NCBI RefSeq assembly: GCF_000485595.1
Contig: NW_014577758.1
Location: forward strand, 103,094 to 149,556
Source of the DNA: Priapulus caudatus
Lineage: Eukaryota; Priapulida; Priapulimorpha; Priapulimorphida; Priapulidae
Direction of reading: 5' to 3'
DNA length: 46,463 nucleotides
Shown: positions 19,766 to 28,904 of the stretch, piece after piece
Position numbering within the stretch: the first letter of the stretch is position 1
Layout of the letters: the number at the start of each line of letters is the position of its first letter
Program-made: the position numbers and the translations under genes
The notes under the pieces: generated by a model
Told to the model about the DNA's origin: nothing
Seen by the model: the letters and a program-made list of their open reading frames with translations, nothing else
Databases searched by the model: none

Positions 19766-20071
19766 TTGGAAAGTTTATACAATGGACTAAGTTCATCCAT
19801 ACCTATGCAATTTGGTGTTTTGTTTTATTTTTGTTTTTATAACACATGAGGAACATGATACAACTCTCAGTCATACATTTTTTGTTGTGATATTTTTCAT
19901 TACTTTTTTCCCTGCTCACTTATAGAATTGCGCTCTTTTTTTCCTTCCAAAATGTTTTTTTCTTTGTTTTCTTTTCAGTTACATGAAATATTTAACTTCA
20001 TCTGTGTCACTTACATTAAGTTTATATTTAAAGACAACATTTGCTGGTTCTACGGGTATATCTGCTAGTAT
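19766..20071 (+). mobile_element. Helitron 3' non-coding end (tentative)
   Basis: AT-rich 3' region. Helitrons end in CTRR followed by host T; ...ATCTGCTAG followed by T at 20071 fits, and transferrin-like intron sequence begins about 4 bp later. No strong terminal hairpin was seen, so the end is tentative. Confidence 0.4.
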
Positions 20072-20074
20072 AGA

Positions 20075-20114
20075 TAATCTCGCTTGCAGACGAAATGACG
20101 TATTTGACGCATGA
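20075..20114 (-). repeat. Short relic of transferrin-like intron
   Basis: TAATCTCGCTTGCAGACG and GACGTATTTGACGCATG match 14303-14341 and 25123-25161, the intron between the WCVT and CMRAIED exons. It stops against poly-A-rich sequence. Confidence 0.75.
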
Positions 20115-20227
20115 GTACAAAAATAATAATAAATCAAAAGATAAAAAACATTAAATATAAAAAATAAAAAGTAAAAAGTAAAAAATTAAGAATAATACAT
20201 ACTAAAGAGGTAGGTAAAGGAAAACAA

Positions 20228-20335
20228 AGGAAAAAAGGAGAAAACAAGTTCCCCAGCTGTACTCGAACTCGGAATCCCGGTGTAGGAGACGGATGTTCTA
20301 GGGATTAAGCCACTGCGCCGTTAAGGGTATATACA
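20228..20335 (-). mobile_element. tRNA-derived SINE-like sequence
   Basis: On the minus strand, GGCGCAGTGGCTTAATCCC resembles a tRNA A box, and about 45 bp later GAGTTCGAGTACAGC resembles a B box (GGTTCGANTCC). This is the head of a tRNA-derived SINE or a tRNA pseudogene. The A-rich stretch below 20228 on the plus strand does not give the expected tail clearly. I could not fold a full cloverleaf, so I do not call a functional tRNA. Confidence 0.5.
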
Positions 20336-20359
20336 TAGATTCACACGTACGTGATGTTA

Positions 20360-21790
20360 ATCTGTACGCACCGCCATCTATTGATGAATAGAATTTTTAT
20401 GAATTTTTAACTTTGTAACTTTTTTTAAATTTCGGCCAGAACCACCTCCCATACATGCTGATTCTAAAAATATCTTTAGTTTTCCTCTAGGCTGCGGAGT
20501 TCTCTAGTTATGCGAGTACGAACTAATTCGGCTGAACAACTTTACATATCCTTATAGTCGGTTTGCCGACCCTATATGTCCTATATGGGACCCTGCAATG
20601 TTAATTACTCTAAACTTTTTTCATGGAAATGTGTTCTATATAGTTAGGAGAGCTGATTTAGCCTGTGGAAGGCTCGATGAAGACGAACAAGAACGCAGTT
20701 ACACCTGGTCTTAATGTATGAGATCCTTTATTGATCAGCATTCAATTCTGTGAAGAATGAATAAACAAAAACAGCTTTAGGTTGAGGTTCTTTAAACAAC
20801 ACTCAACAGAAACACAAATCACCCATTCGTATATTGCATAATCTCAGTTAAACATAAATAAACCATTTTGAGTTGACATTCTGTCATTCATAGATACATA
20901 AAGATGCTAAGACATAAAGATATGCATAAATGCATAATGACACATTACCGAATGTCACAAATTAACTTACTACTGTGACCGGATGTAACTGCCATTTTCT
21001 GATAAACCCAATGTGGTGACCTGTCACACAAAGGTCGGTCTGGTCACTTCAGCCGGTAATAAATCCTGTCATCCAATCATTAGCATCATAAATACCAGAT
21101 AAGCTGGTTAAATTTCACACTAACTCTCTACAGTACTGCAACTTGCCGTATAACATTACAGTCAAATGCCAGCTATAAACATGCAGTGTGCTTCACGGTA
21201 AGCCTTGGCCTTGAATGGCTTAGTATATGCCATTTACACGCGGCTGTGGTCTATCGACTGCAGCATTATAAATGCTGTAATTCACTAAACTTTTACGATT
21301 ACACATTGAGCGTTACATGTTAAACAGTAACATATTACATCCTAATACCAACGTTTACATATTGAACAACTTATCGTGAATCAAATTGATACAACTCACC
21401 TAACATGTTACCACAATGGCACCCGGGCTCAAATGGGACAAAACATTAGCTTCGAGCGCACTCTTGTTCCCCGGCTTGTGCCTCAAAACAGCACCAGTGC
21501 CACCTCTCGGTGTGAGATCCTATTTTCGCTCGAAAACGCCTGATTGCTACCTGTGCATCGTTGAGCATTTCTTGGAATTCAAGATGGCCGCCGCCGTCGA
21601 TCTTCGATTTTTGTCAATTTACAATTTGTGATCTCGATGTCCTAGAGTGTCATGCAATACAACTTTTTAGGAGGTTTCGAGGGCAGGGAGTCCATTTCTG
21701 GTATTATTTTTTGGATATGGGGTCAAGGTCGAGGTTAAAATAAAGGTCAACGGTCAAAATAAGACACTTTAATGTAAATTCACTGTTCAC
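20360..21790. repeat. Interspersed repeat, copy 2 (inverted, with insert)
   Basis: Reverse complement of 13255-13862: GATGGCGG end near 20352-20360, GTGTTCTATATAGTTAGGAG near 20631, AAGATGGCCGCCGCCGTCGA near 21582, and GGTCAACGGTCAAAATAAG near 21746. The copy is split by the insert at 20664-21543. Confidence 0.8.
20664..21543. mobile_element. ~880-bp insert within interspersed repeat
   Basis: Absent from the other copy of the host repeat, so its edges are defined to within a few bases. It begins near TGTGGAAGGCTCG and ends near GAAAACGCCTGA. No coding frame of note. A solo LTR or a non-autonomous DNA element are both possible; I see no clear terminal inverted repeat. Confidence 0.6.
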
Positions 21791-21853
21791 AGATAGTAGA
21801 TAGGCATATTTCAACGAGAAAATAGCAAACAGCCTTAAACAGTACACAATAAT

Positions 21854-21952
21854 CAACGCAATCGATGTTTAGCAAGACATTCTTCTCCTTGGCGAATAAC
21901 TTCATCTCCCTGCACCTCTCCATGTCTAATTTGTTAGTTACGCACCAATTCA
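21854..21952 (-). pseudogene. Isolated WCVT transferrin-like exon copy
   Basis: Encodes NWCVTNKLDMERCREMKLFA, then KEKNVLLNIDC. The acceptor is retained above 21952. The donor end is lost at about 21854, where similarity to 14508-14608 stops. No further exons follow in order, so I call it a relic. Confidence 0.8.
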
Positions 21953-22144
21953 CTGTAAAATGAAATATTGGCAGAGCGTATAGTCACTATACATTTAGCA
22001 TGCAATTACTCGAATAACATCTGTAGTTTACGAGATCAAGCATATAGGCTTACCGCAGGTTAGCGCGCGTGATAAACTTTTCACTCTCAATACACCTTAA
22101 ACGCGAATGTAATCCAATCTAGCAGATCAATCACGAGATCAATT
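21953..22144 (-). repeat. Duplicated upstream intron of the WCVT exon
   Basis: Nearly identical to 25422-25594 through the words GAGCGTATAGTCACTATAC and TAGCGCGCGTGAT. It shows that the 21.9 and 25.4 kb exon copies arose by one duplication that included the intron. Confidence 0.85.
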
Positions 22145-22500
22145 AGAGGGGAATCTATCATGACGCTTGAAGCCAAGCAAACTAGCTCATCGTAACATGC
22201 TTTCAACGCGATTCTAGCGCGACAATTGCTACGTCTAGGGTGCGCGCGAGAGTGTCAACAGCCGACGAGATACAGTGCTGGCCGCAGCCCGCTGGGGGGG
22301 GGGCAAGGTACAAGTGTGGCGTGCAAGGCGTGGCGTGTGTGTTGACTCATCTAACGTCGTAGTTTACGTCGTGGTTACTCAGCTAACGCTCAGCTAACCC
22401 TTATCCAAAATTACCTGGCAGATATAGAACCGGCACCCATGATTTCAATCCGCAGTAGAACAGTCACGAGCATTTAATAGCACTAATAATTATAATAATG
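22145..22500. repeat. Inverted repeat arm 1 (with 30440-30835)
   Basis: Matches the reverse complement of 30440-30835 in order: TCATGACGCTT, CGATT(T)CTAGCGCG, CCGCAGCCCGCTGGGGGGG, TTATCCAAAATTAC, GCACCC.ATGATTTC. Differences are mostly small indels. Confidence 0.8.
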
Positions 22501-22560
22501 ATGATGATAATAATATATCGATATAATTATGTCGATATATTAAATAAATACTAATGCTAT

Positions 22561-23141
22561 TGTAGCGAATTCGACCCGCCGTACAACATACACTATAGCA
22601 TGCGTCAGCAATACTTCAACCTTGGAGACGTACGGCTTCGTAGCCACGTGGCCTAGCAGCGGATTGGAAAGGAAAAACATGCTACACCACTTGACCTATG
22701 GTTTAATTGGACGGGACAAATGCATGTCACACGTGGGGGTCACATGACTGTGACCACGTGATGTCCCACGGCTGTATATAAGCTGCGGCGTCCGGCTCCG
22801 AAGCAACACAGAGCCAGCTTGGCTCAGTCAGGGAAGCTCGCACCCTCCCACTGCTCTCTAGCTGCTGGTGGCTTGTCCGCCCTGCTAGCTGACCATTGGG
22901 GTGTAGCCGACTAGCTAAGCACTGTTCATTACTGCATCCGGGCCTTCAGCACAAAGTAACGTATGATCACGGGGTGTGTTTTATCTGCCGCTGGACTGAT
23001 GGTCAACGGTGTGTAATAAAAGCCCCGGCATACCCGGTGTGAACACCGTTACTTTGTCGTTTCGTCTTAGGAGTTGCGTGTGGATTCCGTTAATCCAGTG
23101 GTCGTTCCTGTCAAGAAATTATACCCGGGCCGAACATCAGG
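22561..23141 (+). mobile_element. LTR of retrotransposon family B, 3'-truncated
   Basis: Begins TGTAGCGAATTCGACCC. It has a TATA box (TATATAAG, 22775-22782) and an AATAAA signal (23015-23020) in promoter-then-polyA order, as in an LTR. The 43 kb copy shows the missing end, ...AAATTCGTTACA, followed by a primer binding site. Here it breaks at 23141 into a GT-rich tract next to a transferrin-like exon. Confidence 0.8.
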
Positions 23142-23191
23142 TTTGCTTGTTTGGTTGTGTGTGCGCGTACCTGCGTGTTTGTATGGGGCTC

Positions 23192-23380
23192 GGCAGTCAT
23201 CGGGATCAGTTTCATTTAATGTTCGAACGAATTCGCCGTTGTCGAAGTATCGGAAATCCTCGTACCAGGTGGCGTTGGAGGCGAGCTCGCTTAGTTCGGT
23301 GGTGCTGTCCGTAAACATAGTGTCGGTGGTGCTGTACGGCGATCCGTACAGCTGGAATTCACCTGATTCCTGGGTGGTAG
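23192..23380 (-). CDS. Transferrin-like FQLYGSP exon (25-23 kb lobe)
   Basis: Acceptor above 23380. The peptide starts TTQESGEFQLYGSPYSTTDT and ends ...TLNETDPDDCR. Nearly identical to the terminal C-lobe exon at 477-802, including ~800 bp of intron. Downstream the frame diverges into GT-rich sequence and an LTR, so the natural end or donor cannot be fixed. Confidence 0.82.
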
Positions 23381-24056
23381 CTACAGAGATCGAAAAAAAG
23401 TTAATTAACTATCGTGCAAACACCGTGTATAAGTAATTAGGGTTTACCATACAGGTAAGTAGGCTAGTATTTAAAAGTAGGCATAAAACGCACCAACTCA
23501 GAATAAATGTGAACTCAGAGCGGAGTGTTAAATTTGTCACCGCATGAGCATTAAACGTTAGTAGAAGCAGGGGGGGGGGGCTAGGGTTTTCAAGTAAAAA
23601 ATGTACCATTTCCCAGATCCCGGTTAATTAACCAAATCGCAGTTCCGTTTTGAGGTTTCCGGTTGACGTCTATCCTCAAATCATTATTAATTCATCAGGT
23701 ATTTCCTGCTTCCCAGATGTGATCCAATCCCAGGAAAACAACCGTTCCCACCCTCACAGTTAACCTTCGCCGAGTGTCGCGCCGTAAGAATCTAACAGTT
23801 TCTCACAATCTGTTCATCAACATCACTTGTGATGCTTCCACGGCACGGTGAAGCTGCCCTCAAAGCAGGTGCAGCAAAGAATGTGGGCGGGAAAAGGAGG
23901 GTGGCGTATGTGGAGCTAAGAAGCACCAGCCTATGTGACAGCGGCAAGCTGTGCTTATAACAGGTGAAGGATGTGGGCGAAGGGAGGCAAACGTTACATG
24001 CGTGGAGCATCAGGCGTGAAGCATCAAGCTTTATGACAGCGGCAAGCTGTGCTTAC
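23381..24056 (-). repeat. Duplicated intron (matches 803-1490)
   Basis: Intron between the two flanking exons, about 97% the same as 803-1490 by eye, with small indels (for example a longer G run at 23571). Confidence 0.88.
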
Positions 24057-24199
24057 TGTAGTAGTAGTCGTGCGCCGTCTTCAGCAGATCTATCATGATC
24101 CACCTGTCTTCGTACGGCTTCTGATCAAACGTCAGCAGGCGATTGCTCGGCGTCAAACCGGCGTTACAATTAGCACCCGTATCGCTGACTTGGCCGTCC
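24057..24199 (-). CDS. Transferrin-like DC.AG..PSN exon (25-23 kb lobe)
   Basis: 143 nt with the same splice sites and phases as 1491-1633. The peptide has DGQVSDTGANCNAGLTPSNR and ends DLLKTAHDYYY. The His ligand position is again Asn. Confidence 0.85.
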
Positions 24200-24311
24200 C
24201 TAGATGTAAGCATATACCAGTAGGTACCGAGGGAGTCGACAAGTATTGAGCGCGCCATCTTGAAATTTTCTGCGTTGCGCAGTGAAAGCATTGTCCAAGA
24301 TAACAGCATAC

Positions 24312-24486
24312 CGGCAAAGGTACTTGTAGTCGCTTTTAATCAAATTCTTTGCCCAATCATCTTGGTTTCTGCCATCGACGTTCTCGTCGACTGTCGTGTC
24401 CTTGAGGAAAGCTACATCGCACGCATCCAATTTTTCTATATTATATATCATATTGATCGCCGATGAGCACCCGGGGTCGTATGTGT
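24312..24486 (-). CDS. Chimeric transferrin-like exon (25-23 kb lobe)
   Basis: 175-nt exon. The proposed acceptor ...GCCATAG above 24486 and donor GTATGC below 24312 fit the phases on both sides. From about 24429 downwards it equals the C-lobe exon at 1755-1883 (DACDVAFLKDTTV...YKYLC). Upstream of that it is unrelated to 1755-1883 and reads HTYDPGCSSAINMIYNIEKL. The expected YFGYSGAF-type segment is not recognisable. It may be the N-lobe version of this exon fused to the C-lobe version. The acceptor is my choice by phase. Confidence 0.7.
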
Positions 24487-24566
24487 CTATGGCGGTCACA
24501 ACGGTTCATAATTTCCGTTCACTTCATGCAATGCGTAGCGGTTCTACTGTACATCCAAATACTTAC

Positions 24567-24821
24567 GCTTATACACGTCGTTTGCCCAATTTCCCGGCGC
24601 GCAGCTTCCGCTGAAGTATTGGTGCGCGTTCTTGAGGTCGTCGTGACATGCCGCCACGATCATCTTCTTGTTCTTGGCAAGCAGCGACAACGGCATGTCC
24701 CAACCTGCAGGGTCGTTAACGGCCCCGGCGTGGCACGACCGCTTATCTTTGATATCGTTAATGCTGGTCACTCCGGATGCTACCTTTGCTATGGCCACGG
24801 CCAAGTACTTGTAAGGTTTTG
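24567..24821 (-). CDS. Transferrin-like N-lobe exon (AVA..K to FSGSCAPG)
   Basis: 255-nt exon with acceptor ...TTTGGCAG above 24821 and donor GTAAGT below 24567. The peptide has KPYKYLAVAIAKVAS, INDIKDKRSCHAGAVNDPAG, WDMPLSLL and HQYFSGSCAPGNW. It corresponds to family YYAVAVVKK, L.GKKSCHTG.GR.AGW.IP and FFSGSCAPC. The Tyr ligand before AVAVV reads Leu and the anion-site Thr reads Ala. This exon has no other copy in the window; the 14-11 kb N-lobe lacks it. Confidence 0.9.
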
Positions 24822-24932
24822 CTGCCAAATACACAAGCGTTCGTGAATACACATCACACCATTAGTCACAGTACGCTAATTGTACGCACACGTACGGGAG
24901 TAACTGAACAGTACGCGATCACACGTAATTAC

Positions 24933-25065
24933 CATTAAATTCTTCTCTCGTCAATGGTTCCATCATATACCGCGTCGCAGCAATATACACCTCCTCCGGC
25001 CGTAGCTTGATGATGTCTGCATCCGTATCCTCGATCGCCCGCATGCAGCCGAAGACATGTTCGCG
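24933..25065 (-). CDS. Transferrin-like CMRAIED exon (25-23 kb lobe)
   Basis: 133-nt exon matching 14112-14244, with changes such as DTDADIIKL and LTREEF. The ligand Asp position is again K-L-R-P-E. Acceptor and donor are retained, and it joins 24567-24821 in phase (N-A-K-P-Y). Confidence 0.88.
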
Positions 25066-25320
25066 CTAGAAAACGAAAACGGAATTACATACTCTATGGA
25101 TCTGTTCTATTTTCATGTAGTATAATCTCGCTTGCGGACGAAATGACGTATTGGACGCATGCAAAATCACGAGTGTAAACCATTTGTGCACGAAGTGAGA
25201 ATTATGTATATATTCTGTGTCAAGAGATGATATATTTTCAAGAGTTTTGCTGAACTGAAACGTTACTGACGTGCGGAATTATCTTTCATAAAACGTAAGC
25301 GGTCTCATAGATATTTCTAC

Positions 25321-25421
25321 CTCAACACAATCGATGTTTAGCATGATATTCTTGTCAATGGCGTATAAGTTCATCTCCCTGCACATGTCCATGTCCAATT
25401 TGTTAGTTACGCACCATGTCA
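25321..25421 (-). CDS. Transferrin-like WCVT exon (25-23 kb lobe)
   Basis: 101-nt exon with acceptor TTTTACAG above 25421 and donor GTAGAA below 25321. The peptide TWCVTNKLDMDMCREMNLYA runs on to NIDCVE. First visible exon of this lobe; the signal peptide exon is not seen. Its upstream intron is shared with 21953-22144 and then breaks at ~25594 into a tandem array. Confidence 0.88.
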
Positions 25422-25594
25422 CTGTAAAATGAAATATTGCCAGAGCGTATAGTCACTATACATTTAGCATGCAATTACTCGAATAACATCTGTAGTTTAC
25501 GAGATCAAGCATATAGGCTTACCGCAGGTTAGCGCGCGTGATCAACTTTTCACACTCAACACACCTTAAACGCGAATGTGATCCAATCTAGCAG

Positions 25595-26195
25595 CATGTA
25601 GTGTTTATGTGAACGATCGACGTAAAGGCGCAGGCAGGGATGAAGTACGTGTTTGTGAATGGGCTTCAGGCTCATATATTCTACACCGTGCGTTCGAGCG
25701 TCAATGGTGTGCTGATGGCTAGTACATACACCTAGTGCAGTCGTTTTATGTGAACGATTCGATCGTAAAGGCAAGAGCAGGCGGAGCTGAGTACGTGATT
25801 TGGATTGGGTTCAGCCTCGTAATAATCTACGTGCGTTCGAGCCGTCAATGGTGTGCTGAGGCTAGTACTACTACTAGTAGTGTTTATGTGAACGATCGAC
25901 GTAAAGGCAGCAGGGGAGTGAGTACGTGTTTGTGATGGGTTCAGCCTCGTAATTCTACCGTGCGTTCGAGCCGTCAATGGTGTGCTGAGGCTAGTACTAC
26001 TACTAGTAGTGTTTATGTGAACGATCGACGTAAAGGCAGCAGGGGAGTGAGTACGTGTTTGTGATGGTTGCACAGACTGCGTAAAATTCTACCGGCGTTC
26101 GAGCCGTTCAATGGTGTGCTGAGGCTAGTACTCACTAACTAGTATGTGTTTAATGGTGAACGAGATCGACGTAAAGTGCCTATAGAAAGAGGGAG
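25595..26195. repeat. ~135-bp tandem array, about 4.5 units
   Basis: Units begin near 25601, 25741, 25880, 26010 and 26146 with TTTATGTGAACGATCGACGT. They carry GTGCGTTCGAGCCGTCAATG and a palindromic CTAGTACTACTACTAGTAG junction. The units differ by many single-base indels, worst in the last. Confidence 0.92.
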
Positions 26196-26489
26196 CACTG
26201 TAAGCTTGAGTGTAATGTCTACGTGTGTGCGCATCTGGTGGGTCAGCGGTGCGACCTCTAAGCGAGATGGTGGGAGCGACGCCGTGTCCGGCCGAGCGGC
26301 GGCCATACTCTAGGCAATAAATCGGGACCCGACCGGTCCATGCATCTACTCCTACATCTATCTCGCGCTTATCTCTCATCGCCCGTGCCAACTACCGGCG
26401 AAGCCTGGTTGGGCCGTGACACCCGCCGCGGGTCGTAAGAGGAAGCCGAAATTCCGTCACAGTACGTTACTCGCGCAAGCATGGCGATG
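26196..26489. other. Unassigned sequence between arrays
   Basis: No recognised gene or repeat in this stretch. Confidence 0.3.
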
Positions 26490-28262
26490 ATTTACGTTTT
26501 GAATTCATTGATATACGAAATACGAATGAGAATTGCGACATGAGCGAGCCATAGGGATTGGCGAGCATGAGGCGACATGAGGATTGCGACATGGGCGGAC
26601 ATGAGGATGCACATGAAGCGACATGAGGATTTGCGACAATGAGCGACATGAGATTGCGAGCACTGAGGCGACATGAGGATTGCGGACATGAGGCACATGA
26701 GGAGTTGCGACAACGAGGGCGAGCATTGAGGACTGCGACATGAGGCGACATGAGGATCTGCGAGCAGCGAAGCGACATGAGGATTGCGACATGAGGCCGA
26801 CATGAGGATTGCGATCATGAGGCGACATGAGGATTGCGACATGAAGGCGCCATGAGGATTGCGAACATGAGGCGACATGAGGATTCTGCGACATGAGGGA
26901 CCAAATGAGGATTGTGACGATGAGGCGACATGAGGATCGCGAGCATGAGCGACATGAGGAATTGCGACAGATGAGGCGACATGAAGGATCTTGCGACATG
27001 AAGGTTGACATGAGGATTGGCGACATGAGGCGACACTGAGGATTGCTGACATGAGGCGACATGAGGATGTGCGACATACGTAGGCGACATGAGGATTGCG
27101 ACACTGAGGCGACATGAGGAATTGCGACATGAGGCGACATGAGGATTGCGACATGAGCGACATGAGGATTGCGACATGAGGAAAGACATAATGTGCGACA
27201 TAGGCGACATCAGGATTGCGAACATGAGCGACATGAGGATCGAACAACATGAGGCGACATGAGATGCGCCCAAATGAAACTAGGAATGAATATTTATGCG
27301 ACACATACAATGATACTATGAAAGGATTGCGACATTGAGGCGACATGATAGCGACAAAATGAAGGCGACATGAGGAATTGCGACCATGAGGCGACCGAAT
27401 GAGGATCTGCGCACAATTAACCACACACACTCTCAAGCACACACACCCACATGAGGATGTGCGACATGAGCGACATGAGGGATTGCGACCATAGGCGAAA
27501 ATATTAGCGACACGAGATAGCAGGTTGCGAATGACACCTGAGGATTGCGACATGACGGCACGATAGAGGATTGCGACATGAGGCGAACATATATATAGAT
27601 AGACATGACAACACACAAGACATGAGCGCAATGAGGATTGCGACATGAGGCCCGACAGAGGATTGCGACATGAACAGCGACATGAGGAATTTGCGAAATG
27701 AGGCGAACATAGGATTGCAGACAATAGAGGCCCGACATGAGGAATTGCGACGAGGCGAACACTGATGATTGCGACCCACGCGGCGACATGAGGATTGTGA
27801 CATGAGCGACATGTAGGATCTGCGACATGAGAAGCATTCGCCGACAAGAGGCGACTGAGGATTGCCGACATGAAGCCGACATGCACGGGATCTAGATACC
27901 ATGAGCAGCATAGCACATTGCAACAAAGAAGACCATGAGGATTGGTGGGGACATGAGATTGGCGAATGAGCGACATGAGCGATTAGCGACAATGAGGCGA
28001 CTGAAGAGATATACACGGACAGAGGCGACATGAGGAAATTACATGAGAATTGTGACATCGAGGCGACAATGAGGATGCGACATGAGGCGAATGAGGCATT
28101 GCCGACATAGGAAGACATAAATTGCGCTCGCATACATAGAGATTGCGCACATGAAGGCGACAATGCAGGATTAGGAGCATGAGGCGAACATAGGATTGCG
28201 ACCATGGCGACCATGAGCAATGCGACATGAGGCGAATAAATGAGGCGATATAATATGCGACA
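26490..28262. repeat. 24-bp minisatellite, ~1.8 kb
   Basis: Tandem GCGACATGAGGATTGCGACATGAG-like 24-bp units with dense substitutions and indels. The two 12-bp halves (GCGACATGAG(G) and GATTGCGACATGAG) are themselves similar. Long open frames on the minus strand (Ser-Cys-Arg-Leu-Met repeats) are produced by the repeat and are not genes. Confidence 0.95.
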
Positions 28263-28429
28263 CTTCAGAGTTACACACCACACTCTCGCTGCAACATCAG
28301 GAAGGCGAGGCTGTTCAACAATCGCAATTAGTTTGAACACTTATATAAAATTACATAGACCTATTACCGTCGGGAATAATAGCAACATACGTGCCATGCA
28401 AAACACCAAACCGCTATCTTGTACAGCGC

Positions 28430-28770
28430 AGGTAGCAGCACACACAAACAAACAAACTCACCGCACACACACGCACACAGCAGCACACACCACCCAGATA
28501 CAAACAAACACAGGCACACAAACAGACAACTCACGCAACACAACTCCGGCACATACAACACACGCACACGCACCGCACAGCACACGCACACGCACACCAC
28601 CACACATCAACACACCACACACACACACACACACAAACAAAGCAAGCACACGCACAGCAGCACGCACACAACGGGCATCTCGCACGCAAACGAAACGGCT
28701 CCACACGCACAGCACAATCACCCGCACGCACGCCACGCACACACTAGCACGCCACGCCACACACACACAT

Positions 28771-28801
<31 letters not shown>

Positions 28802-28815
28802 CCACACACACCACG
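28430..28815. repeat. Imperfect (CA)n tract
   Basis: CACACA with CGCACA and CAAACA interruptions, about 385 bp, purest at 28760-28800. Confidence 0.95.
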
Positions 28816-28821
28816 ACACAC

Positions 28822-28904
28822 CATATTATAGTATATAATATATATATATATCATTTAATATATATCACAAACACACACGCCGCAATATATATAATAATAT
28901 ATAT
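28822..28904. repeat. (TA)n tract
   Basis: TATATA/AATATA tract directly after the CA array. Confidence 0.9.

Noticed and set aside
4650-20071. Autonomous, active Helitron
   Set aside because: Frameshifts, in-frame stops and two large interruptions; no confirmed 5' terminus or 3' hairpin.
20228-20335. Functional tRNA gene
   Set aside because: No full cloverleaf could be folded by eye and the context is repetitive; kept as SINE-like.
26492-27976. 494-codon antisense frame rich in Ser-Cys-Arg-Leu-Met
   Set aside because: Produced by the 24-bp minisatellite, and the frame is shifted by indels into overlapping neighbours; not a gene.
26490-28262. CRISPR array
   Set aside because: Units are contiguous 24-bp repeats without unique spacers, in a eukaryotic sequence.
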